64,000 bases of DNA from DATFRY01 sp963764695 (lineage in GTDB: Bacteria > Myxococcota_A > Polyangia > Haliangiales > Haliangiaceae): positions 91,421 to 155,420 of the forward strand of contig CAVXTW010000021.1 in the NCBI GenBank assembly GCA_963764695.1, written 5' to 3'. The notes beneath the pieces were generated by a model, which saw only the letters and a list, made by a program, of their open reading frames with translations, did not search any database and had not been told where the DNA came from. This document shows, one piece after another, positions 17,373-34,595 of this stretch (position 1 is its first letter; each line of letters begins with the position of its first letter). The position numbers and the translations under genes were made by a program.

Positions 17373-17422
17373 GCTCGGCCGGGCGGCGATCGCGGGCAAT
17401 TTTTCGGCGAGGCCGGGTAGAG

Positions 17423-17842
17423 CTAGAACAGCGCCGCGGCCGAGCTGTACACCCGGGTCGCCGGATCGTAGTTGACCAGCACGCCGACCACTCCGTTGGC
17501 CCGTGCCACGCGCATGAACTCTTCCTTGTTCCCCTTCACCACCATGCGCGGCTCGGCGCCCGGCACCGGCGACGCGGCCAGGAACTTCCGCGCGCTCGGC
17601 ATGTTGCGGAACCCGAGCAGGTAGGTCTGGTCGTCTCCGGCCCGCGCCATCATCGGCACGCGCCCCTCGACCGTCGGGCCGAGCTTCTGCTCGTCCTGGC
17701 CCTCGACAAGCACCAACCAGAGACCATCCAGGCTCGACCGGGCCGGCTGTTCGCCGGTCCTGCCGGCCATCCATCCGCCGGCCCGGGAGCGGACTTGTGC
17801 GGAGCTCGTGAGCTCCTCGCGATGTTGCATAGGCTTCGACAT
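17423..17842 (-). CDS. Small SseB-like protein
   Basis: A 139-residue soluble protein with no signal peptide. After a variable 45-residue head, residues about 47-139 resemble an SseB N-terminal fold: a LDGLWLVLVEG strand, a charged loop, VPMMARAGDDQTYLLGF, the helix SARKFLAA, a second strand PRMVVKGNKEEFMRVA and a closing VVGVLVNYDPATR. SseB proteins occur in secretion and stress loci, but the biochemical function of the family is poorly known. The start at 17842 is fixed by an AAAGGAG ribosome site four bases upstream; a longer frame to 17869 lacks one. It is divergent from moaA and precedes the adenine methylase on the same strand, possibly in one transcript. Confidence 0.6.
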   Translation of the reverse strand: MSKPMQHREELTSSAQVRSRAGGWMAGRTGEQPARSSLDGLWLVLVEGQDEQKLGPTVEGRVPMMARAGDDQTYLLGFRNMPSARKFLAASPVPGAEPRMVVKGNKEEFMRVARANGVVGVLVNYDPATRVYSSAAALF

Positions 17843-17911
17843 CTCCTTTGGTGTCCGCGAACGGATCACCTGTCTTTTGGGCGCGCTTCATGCCCCATCT
17901 AGATCGATGTG

Positions 17912-17928
17912 TCAAGGAGAATCCTTGA
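17912..17928 (+). promoter_or_regulatory. Hairpin containing a Shine-Dalgarno sequence, upstream of moaA
   Basis: TCAAGGA-GAA-TCCTTGA is a perfect 7-bp stem with a 3-base loop. Its left arm holds AAGGA, a ribosome site for the TTG at 17925, which itself lies in the right arm. Folding would hide both the site and the start of the 33-codon leader frame that ends at the moaA start. Confidence 0.5.
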
Positions 17929-18022
17929 GTGACGCCTACCTGGCCGCTCCCGACGCCTCCACGTGCCCCTACTTGACGCGACCGACGCCGCGGCCCAGAG
18001 TCTCCTCGAGGTTGCTGAGCGC

Positions 18023-18026
<4 letters not shown>
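17925..18026 (+). CDS. Possible 33-residue leader peptide, translationally coupled to moaA
   Basis: A short frame starts at TTG 17925 behind an AAGGAGA ribosome site and ends with a TGA at 18024-18026 that overlaps the proposed GTG start of moaA (GTGA at 18023). The peptide begins SDAYLAAPDASTCPYLTRP and matches nothing I recognise. The overlap suggests translational coupling: ribosomes finishing the leader could restart at moaA. The upstream hairpin covers its start. It may be only a fortuitous frame in a long 5' region. Confidence 0.35.
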
Positions 18027-19153
<1,127 letters not shown>

Positions 19154-19315
19154 GCTGTGCACACTGCCCCGCTTCGCCGGCACACAATTCGAAACGCAGA
19201 GTTAGGCTCGGCACGGTTTCGTGTCGCAGCCGCGAGGGGCTGGCCTGGTCCGTGCTAGTCTAGCGCCATGCCGCTCGCGCGACTCGAAGGCTTACAGCTG
19301 GAGGGAGCGTAGAAG

Positions 19316-19831
19316 ATGGTCAGCGCAACGAAGGTACTGCTCTCCGTCGCGGTCGTCGGCGGTGGCGGGGGGATGCTCGTTTACTCATCCCTGGCCGAGG
19401 CCGAGTACTTCAAGCACGTCAATGAAGTGACGATGGATGCCGACCACTGGCTCGACAAGAGCCTGAGGATCCACGGCTTCGTGGAGCCCGGCAGCATCGA
19501 CGAGCGGATCGAGGGTCAGGCCACGGTGCGCACGTTCATCCTCGAGTACCAGGGCGAGCGCATCAAGGTCACGCACACGGGGCCCAAGCCGGACACCTTC
19601 CGCGATCTCGCCGAGGTGGTGGCCAAGGGCAAGCTGGTCGCCGCCAGCGACGGTCCGGTGCTCGAGGCCAGCGAGCTGACGGCCAAGTGTCCTTCGAAGT
19701 ATGAAGAGAACAAGCGCAAGCGTCCGATGACGCCGCCCGGTGCCTCCGCAGGCGCCAGCGCCGGACCCGCCGCACGAGGGCAGCAAGCGCCGGCTCCGAT
19801 ACCGGCCACGCCGGCCTCCTCCAGTCGGTAG
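19316..19831 (+). CDS. ccmE: Cytochrome c maturation haem chaperone CcmE, CxxxY variant
   Basis: CcmE holds haem covalently on the periplasmic side and passes it to CcmF for attachment to apocytochromes. This 171-residue protein has an N-terminal membrane anchor (VLLSVAVVGGGGGMLVY), then an OB-fold beta barrel with LRIHGFVEPGSI, VRTFILEYQGERIKV and the DTFRDLAEVVAKGKL block. The canonical haem-binding His-x3-Tyr is replaced by C125-x3-Y129 (AKCPSKYEENK). This CxxxY form is known from a minority of CcmE proteins in deltaproteobacteria and archaea. The Ala/Pro/Ser-rich tail is disordered. GGAGGG precedes the ATG. It opens the ccm cluster, with ccmF-H 71 bases downstream. Confidence 0.92.
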   Translation: MVSATKVLLSVAVVGGGGGMLVYSSLAEAEYFKHVNEVTMDADHWLDKSLRIHGFVEPGSIDERIEGQATVRTFILEYQGERIKVTHTGPKPDTFRDLAEVVAKGKLVAASDGPVLEASELTAKCPSKYEENKRKRPMTPPGASAGASAGPAARGQQAPAPIPATPASSSR

Positions 19832-19902
19832 GGCGCCGCCCGTCTTTTCGGCTGCCCACCGTCAGCGTTCCGTTTTCTTGCCTGTTGCGACCGGAGGCCC
19901 CC

Positions 19903-22767
<2,865 letters not shown>

Positions 22768-23535
22768 GTCGGTGAAGGACGGCGGGCGACTGGCAGCGCG
22801 GTTCGGTGGCAGGCTCGACCTGGCCATCGCCGCGGTGCTGCTCGCCGCCGGCTGGATCCCGATCCTGGTCTACAACCACTGGCACCTCACCGCGCCGGTC
22901 ATCTTCCTCGGCATCGGATGGCTGGCCGTGATCCTGTGCGGGCGCTTCTTCTGGAGCGCCGCCACGCTGGCCGCCCAGGAGGGCATCGCCCGCGAGGGAG
23001 AGGGCTTCGAGCTGAGCTCGGGGCGCGTGGCCGAGCTCGAGCGCGAGAAGCGCGCGCTGCTCAAGGCCCTCAAGGAGATCGAGTTCGATCGCCAGATGGG
23101 CAAGATGTCGGAGGCGGACGCTGCCGACATCACGCGCGTCTATCGCTCGCGGGCCATCGACGTCATCAAGGAGCTGGAAGGCGAGTCGGACGTGCCCGAC
23201 GAGGACGCTCCGCTCGACACGGTCATCGACCGCGAGGTGCGGGCCCGGCTCGCGCTGGCCGGCGTGATGCCCAGGCGCAAGCCGGCCGCGGCCAGCGCGG
23301 CGGCCGCGCCTGGAGCGGCGTCAGCGGCACCGGCGGCGGAGAAGGTCGCGGAGGCCGCGGCGCCGGCGGTAAGCGCGCCGGACCCGGCGGCCGCGCCGAC
23401 CGAAGCGGCACCCGACAAGCAACCCGAAGCCGTCGCGGTGCCCGAGGCGGCCGACAAGCCGGCCCAGGCCGAGGACGAGACCGGCGACGAGGCGTCCGAG
23501 AAGACGCCGCCCACGGTCGAGAGACGGAGGGACGC

Positions 23536-25268
23536 GTGAGACACGCATGGCTCGCGGCGCTGGTCGCGCTCCTGCTGCCCGCATCGGCCCTGGCCCAGTC
23601 CGCAGACGCCGGCGCCGGCGCTGCGCCTGCCGAGGCAGGCGAGGGCAGCGAGGCCGGCGCGGCAGAGGGCGGCGAGGCCGGACAGCCCGCAGAGGGCGAG
23701 GGTGGCGAGGAGCTGCCGCCGATGATGCGGGACCCGCGGCAGATGAGCGGCATCGCGCGCGGCGAGCAGACCGACCCGCCCGGGCGCCTCACGGTTCGCC
23801 TGGTGCAGGGCGCGATGAAGCGCTCCGAGTTCGGCGACATCCGGGCCGAGTTCCCGCCCGGCGGCATCGTTCACCTGATCGACATCGACGCCAAGGGCAA
23901 GGTCAGGCTGATCAGTCGCCCCGTCGATCGCGGCGGCCGCGCGGTGTTCGACCGCCTGGTCGCCAACGCCAGCCGCTCCTACCTGGCCCTCGCCGTGCTG
24001 CCGCGCCCGGGGGCCGAGGACCGCCTCATCAGCCGGCTGGTGACCATGCCGCCCAAGGTCGGGATGCGCATGATCCTGGCCGGCGAGGCGACCGACTCGC
24101 AGAAGCCGGCGATCGACGACCTGATCAACGCCCAGGAACAGTCGACCGTTACCCCGCCGCCGGCCGGCACCGTGGTGATCCGTCTGAGCGGCGACACAAA
24201 GAACGTCCGCGAGGTCGAGCTCTACAAGGCCGGCGTGGACGCGCCGGTCGCGAAGACAAAGGTCGAGGTGGTCGCCGACCAGAGCGGCCAGAAGGGGCTG
24301 CAGGCCCGCTTCTCCGGCATCCCGGCCGGGGCCGACGTCGTCTACTACGCGCGCGCGGCCGGACAGCCGCGCCCGTTCCTGACCCTGCCGTTCCAGCTGA
24401 CCTCGACCCAGGGCGCCAGCATGAGCCTCATCGTGGCGCCGCCGGTCCTGTTCGGCTTCCACGGCATCGCGATGCTCGACGACGAGCAGCTCTACGTGCA
24501 GGCGCAGATCCTCCTGTTCAACCCGTCGCTGGTGCCGTACGACCCGGGGCCCGGCGGGCTTCGCATCCCGCTGGCCAAAGGCTACAGCGGCGCGTCGATC
24601 AACGAGGACATGAGCAGCGGGGCCCCGGTGCCGGTCAAGGTGGACGAGGACCGCGGCCTGGTCTGGCGCGGCCCGCTGCCGCCGGGCGAGCGCAGCTTCG
24701 TGGCCGGCTTCGGCATCCCCACCAGCAACGGCAAGGCCACCTTCGAGATGCCGATGCCGCACGGCCTGTTCCCCGGCTGGCGCAACCAGATGGTGTTCGA
24801 TCAGGTAGCGGGCATGCGGATCCAGACCCCGGCCGGCGCCACCCAGCGGACGGCCATGGGGAACGACAACCGGCCGCACACGGTTATCGAGAATCTTCAG
24901 GTAAATGCAGGCACACCGTTGAAGCTTCTCATCAGCGGGCTGCCGGTGCATCCGGCGTGGCAGCGCTGGGTGCGCTACGGCCTCGGCGCGCTGGTGCTGG
25001 GCCTTTTCGGCTGGGCTCTCTGGGGCGTGGCGACGCGCTCGCGCGGAGGCGGCGGCCGCCAGTCCACGCTCGAGGAAGAGCGCGAGGAGCTGCTCAACGA
25101 GGTCGTGCGCCTCGAGGCCGACCTTCGCCGTGCGCGCATCGGCGAGCAGGACTACCAGCGGCGGCGCGCCGAACTCCTGCGCCAGCTCGAGGGCGTCTAC
25201 GCCGACCTGGCGGCCGAGAAGCAGGCCGAGCAGGCGCAGGCCGGTCAGGGCGAGACGCGCGCCTCTTC

Positions 25269-25272
<4 letters not shown>
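23536..25272 (+). CDS. Exported, membrane-anchored protein of the ccm cluster, unknown function
   Basis: A 578-residue protein I do not recognise by family. Residues 1-20 are a signal peptide (LLLPASALAQS). A Glu/Gly/Ala-rich spacer runs to about 60. The main extracytoplasmic region, about 75-470, contains several beta-rich segments such as GTVVIRLSGDTKNVREVEL and a possible carboxypeptidase-like or transthyretin-like fold. One membrane helix near 480-500 is followed by a cytoplasmic coiled coil (EEEREELLNEVVRLEADLRR) that resembles SHOCT-like tails. The GTG start overlaps the preceding stop and the gene ends in ATGA with ccmA, so it is tightly embedded in the ccm operon. It may scaffold the maturation complex. 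Confidence 0.7.
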
Positions 25273-25982
<710 letters not shown>

Positions 25983-26082
25983 GAGCCCGGAGGCGGCGCG
26001 CGGCGGGGTCGGAGTTGCGATCCCGGCCGCGGCCGGCGTACAACCCGAGAGCGTCGCCCTACCCGGATCGAGGAGCACCGGC

Positions 26083-26768
26083 TTGGACTTCCTGCGCCAC
26101 GTGGCCACCATCGCGTGGAAGGACCTGCGCGTGGAGCTGCGCAGCCGGGAGATCCTGTTCAACATGGCGTTCTTCGCCGCCATGATCGTCGTGCTGTTCT
26201 CCTTCGCCTTCCTCAAGGAGTCCAAGGAGGGCCAGATGGTCGTGGTGGCCGAGGTGACGCCGGGCTTCCTGTGGATCGCGGTGCTGTTCTCGGCGACCCT
26301 CGGCATGAGCCGCGCCTTCGACCGCGAGCGCGAGTCGGACACCATGCGCGGGCTGCTGATGAGCCCGGCGCCGCGCACCGCGCTGTTTTTGGGCAAGGCG
26401 GCCGGCATCTTCCTGCTGATGGCCATGGTCGAGGTGCTGGTCGTCCCGCTGGTCTGGTTCTTCTTCGCAGCGCCGCTGTTCGACCAGCCGCTGGCCATGG
26501 GCACGCTCGTCGTGCTCGCCACCGCCGGCGTCGCGGTGGTCGGCTCGGTCTTCGCCGCCATGCTGATGCGCACGCGGGCGCGCGACGTCCTCTTGCCCGT
26601 GGTGCTGTATCCGATCCTGGTGCCGCTGTTCATCGCGGCCATCAAGGGCACGTCCGGGATCCTGGCCGGCGAGATGGACGTCGCCTGGTTCTGGATCCGC
26701 TTCCTCCTGGTCTACGACGCCCTGTTCGTTGTCTCGGCGCTGTGGACCTTCGAATCGGTGGTGATCGA

Positions 26769-26772
<4 letters not shown>
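26083..26772 (+). CDS. ccmB: Haem exporter membrane subunit CcmB
   Basis: A 229-residue integral membrane protein with about six hydrophobic segments. Family features are the opening WKDLRVELRSREI, the loop TLGMSRAFDRERESDTMRG with its conserved basic/acidic pattern, and LLMSPAPRTALFLGK. It forms the membrane part of the CcmAB transporter, which powers release of haem-loaded CcmE. The start is a TTG at 26083 with GAGGAGC upstream. The stop overlaps the ccmC start as ATGA, so the two are translationally coupled. Confidence 0.88.
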
Positions 26773-27446
<674 letters not shown>

Positions 27447-27470
27447 ATTGGTTCGAGCGAGGAGAGACCC

Positions 27471-27833
27471 ATGCGCGACCGGATCGTCCGTTACGCCCTG
27501 CCCCTTATCATCCTCGTGTGCGCGCTGCTCGCGCCGACAGGCGCAGCCGCCCAGCCCGCCGAGCAATACAAGAGCCCCATGCGCGACCAGTGCGAGGCGG
27601 AGCTTGCCAAGGACAAGGGCTGGCTGGCCGAGCTGCACAACGAGATGCGGCCCGCGGTCCACCAGGAAGACGCCAACATCATCGCCAAGAACAAGAAGCA
27701 CGTGGTCATGGCCTACGCCGCCCTGTGGGGGCTGACGGTCGTGTTCGTGGTGCTGATGTGGCTGCGCCAGCGCCGCCTGCAGGCCGAGATGGATCGCCTG
27801 GCCCAGCAGATCACCAAGGCGGCGGGCGAGTAG
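27471..27833 (+). CDS. Small exported membrane protein, possible CcmD counterpart
   Basis: A 120-residue protein with a cleavable signal peptide (LIILVCALLAPTGAAAQ), a 55-residue periplasmic stretch with one cysteine (RDQCEAELAKDKGWLAEL) and a membrane helix (VMAYAALWGLTVVFVVLMWL) followed by a short basic coiled-coil tail. Its place straight after ccmC and its C-terminal helix plus charged tail recall CcmD, which stabilises CcmC-CcmE, but CcmD is normally half this length and lacks a signal peptide. GAGGAGAG precedes the ATG. The assignment to the ccm pathway rests on position. Confidence 0.65.
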   Translation: MRDRIVRYALPLIILVCALLAPTGAAAQPAEQYKSPMRDQCEAELAKDKGWLAELHNEMRPAVHQEDANIIAKNKKHVVMAYAALWGLTVVFVVLMWLRQRRLQAEMDRLAQQITKAAGE

Positions 27834-27868
27834 GTCGCCCGCGCCCCGATGCAGATCCGAGGCAGAAC

Positions 27869-28112
27869 ATGACGAGCGCGCACCTCATCTTCATCCCCGC
27901 CGTGCTGGTCGTCGGCGTCTTCATCGGCTTCCTGCTCGGGTCGCGCGTGGCCCAGGACCGGCTCAACCTCGAGCTCAAGCGGCAGGCCGAGCGCGAGGAG
28001 GCGTTCCGCAAGCGAGCCGAGCGCAAGGCCGGCGCCGCCGAGGCCGAGCCACCCGCGATCGCAGCCGCCGCCGCATCCGTGGCGCCGGGGCCGGCCAGCG
28101 TGGTCGATACGG

Positions 28113-28138
<26 letters not shown>
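27869..28138 (+). CDS. Small single-span membrane protein closing the ccm cluster
   Basis: An 89-residue protein with one N-terminal helix (FIPAVLVVGVFIGFLLGSRV) and a cytoplasmic, strongly basic coiled coil (LELKRQAEREEAFRKRAERK) ending in an Ala/Pro-rich tail. I know no family for it. A GAGGCAG ribosome site lies just upstream of the ATG. The last 26 bases overlap the 3' end of the convergent kinase gene. CcmD-like topology is possible. Confidence 0.6.
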
Positions 28139-28955
<817 letters not shown>

Positions 28956-28963
28956 GCCGCCGC

Positions 28964-30110
<1,147 letters not shown>

Positions 30111-30130
30111 AGGCGGGAGAGGCGACAGAG

Positions 30131-31345
<1,215 letters not shown>

Positions 31346-31360
31346 GCCGCCAGGGCCGGC

Positions 31361-32518
31361 TCAGTCGAACGGATCGAAGACCTCGTCCTCCAGCTTCTGG
31401 CGCTTCACCGCGTGGGCGCCGCGCACGAAGTGGACGAGGTTCTCGGCGTAGGTGTCGAACGGCGGGCAGCGCACGTCGGTGTTTTGCAAGAGAGCCATGG
31501 TGCCGCGGCAGTTGTAGAAGCACTGGCGATCGACCGACTCCAGAAAGGAGAGCGGCGTGCGCGCCAGGCGATCCAGGCCGGGGGCGCGCAGCAGCGTGCG
31601 CGCGAGGCCGGCCGGCAGGAAGCCGCGCGCCGGCTTGCCCTGCGACAGCTCGGCCACCAGCTCGTACACCCGGCGGGCCGGTAGCGGGTTCGGATCGGTC
31701 AGGTGGAAGGTCTTGCCGGCGGCGCGCTCGTCGCGCGACAGGCGGTAGGCCGCGTCGATCACGAAGTCGATCGGCACCAGGTGCAGCGGCGCCGTGCCGC
31801 GTCCGGGCAGCGGCACGCGCATCTGCAAGACGTTCGTCAACAGGAGGACGATGAGGTAGTACGGCCCGTCGAGCTTGTCGATCTCGCCGGTGGCGCTGTC
31901 GCCGACCAGGATGCCGGGGCGCAGGATGGTCACCGGCAGGTTGCGCTGCGCGGCGTGGGCCAGCTTCTCGGCCTCGAACTTGGTCTCCTCGTAGAAGTTG
32001 TGGAACGACTGCCCCTCGTCCAGCTCCTCCTCGAGGATGACGCCCTTGCGCCGGCCCGACACCGCCGCGGTCAACCAGTGGGTGACGCGGCGCAGGCGGA
32101 CGGCGTCGGCGGCCAGCTCCAGCACGCCGCGGGTGCCGTCCACGTTCACCCGCCGCGCGGTCCCGCGATCCACGCCCATGTAGTAGATGCCGGCCATGTG
32201 CTGGATGCTGGTGATCTCGCCGGCCAGCGTGCGGTACTCCTGCCCGCTGAGGCCGAGGTCCATGTCGCAGACGTCCCCCTCGATCACCTCGATGCGGTTG
32301 CCCCGCTGCGGCGGCAGCGAGCGCGCCAGATCGCGCGCCGCGTCGGCGAACTTGGGCCGCGCCAGCACGAACACGCGCGCCTCGGCGTCGCGGGCCAGGA
32401 TCTCCAGCACCATGCGGCGGGCGGTGAAGGCGGGAAAGCCGGTCACCAGCACCACCTCGGGCGGCGATGGTCCGTCGCCGTCGCTCGCGTCGCGCGCCTG
32501 TTCGCCGTTACCGGCCAT
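31361..32518 (-). CDS. Extended SDR / thioester-reductase-like NAD(P)-binding protein
   Basis: A 385-residue protein of the extended short-chain dehydrogenase family, nearest in appearance to the male-sterility/thioester-reductase branch. The Rossmann entry VVLVTGFPAFTARRMV lacks the second glycine of TGxxGxxG. The acidic IEVIEGDVCDMDLGL strand, a VNVDGTRGVLELA helix and the catalytic Tyr-x3-Lys (FYEETKFEAEKL) are present, as is TILRPGILVGDSATGEIDK. It probably reduces a carbonyl or acyl substrate, which I cannot identify. It follows coaE on the same strand with no gap. It converges on argG with 15 bases between stops. Confidence 0.8.
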   Translation of the reverse strand: MAGNGEQARDASDGDGPSPPEVVLVTGFPAFTARRMVLEILARDAEARVFVLARPKFADAARDLARSLPPQRGNRIEVIEGDVCDMDLGLSGQEYRTLAGEITSIQHMAGIYYMGVDRGTARRVNVDGTRGVLELAADAVRLRRVTHWLTAAVSGRRKGVILEEELDEGQSFHNFYEETKFEAEKLAHAAQRNLPVTILRPGILVGDSATGEIDKLDGPYYLIVLLLTNVLQMRVPLPGRGTAPLHLVPIDFVIDAAYRLSRDERAAGKTFHLTDPNPLPARRVYELVAELSQGKPARGFLPAGLARTLLRAPGLDRLARTPLSFLESVDRQCFYNCRGTMALLQNTDVRCPPFDTYAENLVHFVRGAHAVKRQKLEDEVFDPFD

Positions 32519-33133
32519 CTATCGTGCCGCCTGTCCCGCGCGCGCCTCGAGCTCGCGCCACACCTTCTCCACCTGGGAGCGAGTCTGCTCGACCGGACCG
32601 CTGTTGTCGATCACCCAGTCGGCCGCTGCCACCTTGTCGGCCAGCGGCAGCTGCGCGGCCAGCCGCGACCGTGCGGCCGCTTCATCGATCCCGTCGCGCC
32701 GGCACAGGCGCTCGATCTGCACCGGGTCGGGCGCCGACACCACGATGAGCCCGTCGAGGCCGCGGTGGACCTGGTTCTCGACCAGCAGCGCCGCCTCGTA
32801 GATGGCCAGCCCGTGGCCGGCCTCGCGCAGCCCGGCCAGCGCGGCCCGGCTGGCGATCGCGATCTGCGGGTGGATGATCGCGTTGAGCGCGGCGCGCGCC
32901 CTGGCGTCGGAGAACACCCGCTCGGCCATGCGCTTGCGGTCGAGGCGCCCGCCGGCGTCGAGCATGTCCTGTCCGAAGCGCTCGGCGATCTCGGCCAGCG
33001 CCGGCTGCCCCGGCTCGACCACCTCGCGGGCCAGCTGATCGGCGTCCACGATCTGTGCGCCGAGCGCGCGCAGCATGGCGGCCACCGAGCTCTTGCCGCT
33101 GGCGATTCCGCCGGTCAGGCCGATGACGATCAC
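32519..33133 (-). CDS. coaE: Dephospho-CoA kinase CoaE
   Basis: A 204-residue P-loop kinase that phosphorylates dephospho-CoA, the last step of coenzyme A synthesis. P-loop GLTGGIASGKSSVA is at residues 5-18. DADQLAREVVEPG, LNAIIHPQI and the conserved YEAALLVEN segment are typical of CoaE. The start is GTG 33133, which places the P-loop at the usual distance; GTG 33139 is two codons earlier. Its stop touches the start of the SDR gene, so the two form a unit. It is divergent from engB. Confidence 0.95.
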   Translation of the reverse strand: MIVIGLTGGIASGKSSVAAMLRALGAQIVDADQLAREVVEPGQPALAEIAERFGQDMLDAGGRLDRKRMAERVFSDARARAALNAIIHPQIAIASRAALAGLREAGHGLAIYEAALLVENQVHRGLDGLIVVSAPDPVQIERLCRRDGIDEAAARSRLAAQLPLADKVAAADWVIDNSGPVEQTRSQVEKVWRELEARAGQAAR

Positions 33134-33211
33134 ACCCACCCCTACCACGGATCGATTGACCTTCGCACGCCCGCGTGGTAGCCCGCGCGAGATGACCTCA
33201 GGTGTCTCGAC

Positions 33212-33832
33212 GTGAAGGCTCGCCGTGCGGAATTCATGACCTCCGCCGCCGCGCCGGGCACCTTTCCGCGCCCCGAGCTGCCCGAGTTTGCCTTCGCGGG
33301 ACGCTCCAACGTCGGCAAGTCGTCGCTGCTCAACGCCGTCGTCGGCGTGCCCGGGCTGGCCCGCACCTCGCGCACTCCCGGACGCACGCGGCTCATCAAC
33401 TGGTTCCGCGTCGAGCCGGTCAAGGGTCCGCCGATCGCGCTCGTCGATCTGCCCGGCTACGGCTACGCGAGGGTGCCGCGCGACATGCGGCAGTCGTGGC
33501 GCCCGCTGATCGAGTCGTATCTGGCGAAGCGCGCGGTGCTGCGCGCGGTGGTGCTGCTTGTCGACGCCCGCCGCGGCGGCGAGGAGGAGGAGCGCGAGCT
33601 GCTCGAGTACCTGGCCGACCTCGAGGTGCCGGCGCAGGTGGTGATGACCAAGGCCGACAAGCTGACAAAGACGCATCGCCGTCCGGCGGCTGCCGCGCTG
33701 CGACGCGATCTCGATCTGGCGCGCGAGCCGATCCTCTGCTCCGCCACCACAGCGGACGGGCTCGATCAGCTGTGGCGCTTCATGCTCGAGCGCGCGGGGC
33801 AGGTCGCGCGCGCGGCACAGAGGGACCCGTAG
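33212..33832 (+). CDS. engB: Ribosome biogenesis GTPase EngB (YihA/YsxC)
   Basis: A 206-residue TRAFAC GTPase needed for large ribosomal subunit assembly. G1 is AGRSNVGKSSLLNAVV, G2 lies in RTSRTPGRTRLINWF, G3 is LVDLPGYGYARV, G4 is VVMTKADKLTK and G5 is the SATTADG segment. Length and motifs match EngB. It starts with GTG 33212; an ATG at 33236 is possible but would remove residues before PELPEFAFAG. It is followed by rimI after four bases, forming a small translation-related operon. Confidence 0.95.
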   Translation: MKARRAEFMTSAAAPGTFPRPELPEFAFAGRSNVGKSSLLNAVVGVPGLARTSRTPGRTRLINWFRVEPVKGPPIALVDLPGYGYARVPRDMRQSWRPLIESYLAKRAVLRAVVLLVDARRGGEEEERELLEYLADLEVPAQVVMTKADKLTKTHRRPAAAALRRDLDLAREPILCSATTADGLDQLWRFMLERAGQVARAAQRDP

Positions 33833-33836
33833 CGGC

Positions 33837-34328
33837 ATGCGTCGCCGCAAGGTGGAGGTCTCGCCCATGCAGCGCGCCGATCTCGAGGAGGTGCTCGAGA
33901 TCGAGCGCCACGCGTTTCGCTCGCCCTGGTCGCACCAGATCTTCCAGGAGGAGCTCGACCGCGAGTGGGCCCGCCTGGAGGTGCTGCGCGAGCGGCAGCG
34001 CGACGGGCAGAGCCGCGTGGTCGCGTACTGCAACTACTGGCTCGTGCGCGACGAGGTCCACCTGCTCAACATCGCCACCCACCCGGACCACAGGCGGCAT
34101 GGACACGCGCGCGCGCTCATGGCCCACGTGGTCGACTTCGCGCGCCGCCATCGCTGCCGCTACGTCACGCTCGAGGTGCGTCGATCGAACCAGGGCGCCA
34201 TCGACCTCTATGGCGAGTTCGACTTTCAGGCGGTCGGTATCAGACCCAAGTACTACGTCGAAGATCAGGAAGACGCGGTCGTGATGCTCCTCGAGCTGCC
34301 CGGCGGACAGCTCGAGCCGACGTCCTGA
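33837..34328 (+). CDS. rimI: GNAT acetyltransferase, RimI type
   Basis: A 163-residue GNAT enzyme. It shows IERHAFRSPWSHQIFQEEL, the typical RimI opening; the acetyl-CoA pyrophosphate loop ATHPDHRRHGHARALM; and the closing VRRSNQGAIDLYGEFDFQAVG with the conserved Asn and Tyr. RimI acetylates the N-terminal alanine of ribosomal protein S18. The adjacent engB supports a ribosome-related role. The final 25 residues extend past the usual end. Other GNAT substrates cannot be excluded. Confidence 0.88.
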   Translation: MRRRKVEVSPMQRADLEEVLEIERHAFRSPWSHQIFQEELDREWARLEVLRERQRDGQSRVVAYCNYWLVRDEVHLLNIATHPDHRRHGHARALMAHVVDFARRHRCRYVTLEVRRSNQGAIDLYGEFDFQAVGIRPKYYVEDQEDAVVMLLELPGGQLEPTS

Positions 34329-34595
34329 AAAAACCACTCGTCGAAACCCACTGACGGCCCGACGTACCCCTGACTACGGTGCCTACACCTGGTGACACTG
34401 ACAGACACCGACAGGATCGTCGGTGAGGTCCGCGCCCCCGGTTCGCAAGTGGCACGAACCGTTCGCACTCTCGCGTCGTACGGCGATCAGGGCGAGAGGG
34501 GGACGGATCCTACAAGTCGAGCAGTCATTGAGCCCGTCCCTCCGGGAATTTATGCTGTCGTCCTTTATGCCGGTCGAGATGACCGGGGCATGTGA
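34329..34595. promoter_or_regulatory. Intergenic region with two hairpins upstream of a kinase gene
   Basis: This 267-base gap is less GC-rich than its surroundings. It holds two perfect inverted repeats: CACCGAC-AGGATC-GTCGGTG at 34406-34425, and CCGGTC-GAGAT-GACCGG at 34570-34586, ten bases before the kinase ATG. The second would sit at the ribosome site of the message. A 67-codon frame runs from GTG 34392 to a TGA adjoining the kinase start, but it lacks a ribosome site and a recognisable product. I see no clear -10/-35 pair. Confidence 0.4.

Noticed and set aside
17963..18022. Longer MoaA starting at GTG 17963
   Set aside because: It adds 20 residues without homology or ribosome site; the GTG at 18023 overlaps a leader stop, which suggests coupling. 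It remains possible.
34450..34465. TGGCACGAACCGTTCG as a sigma54 -24/-12 promoter
   Set aside because: The -24 half fits, but the -12 GC dinucleotide is missing at the required distance.
34392..34595. 67-codon frame ending just before the kinase start
   Set aside because: No ribosome site before its GTG, no recognisable sequence, and it contains two hairpins that look regulatory. Kept only as part of the intergenic entry.
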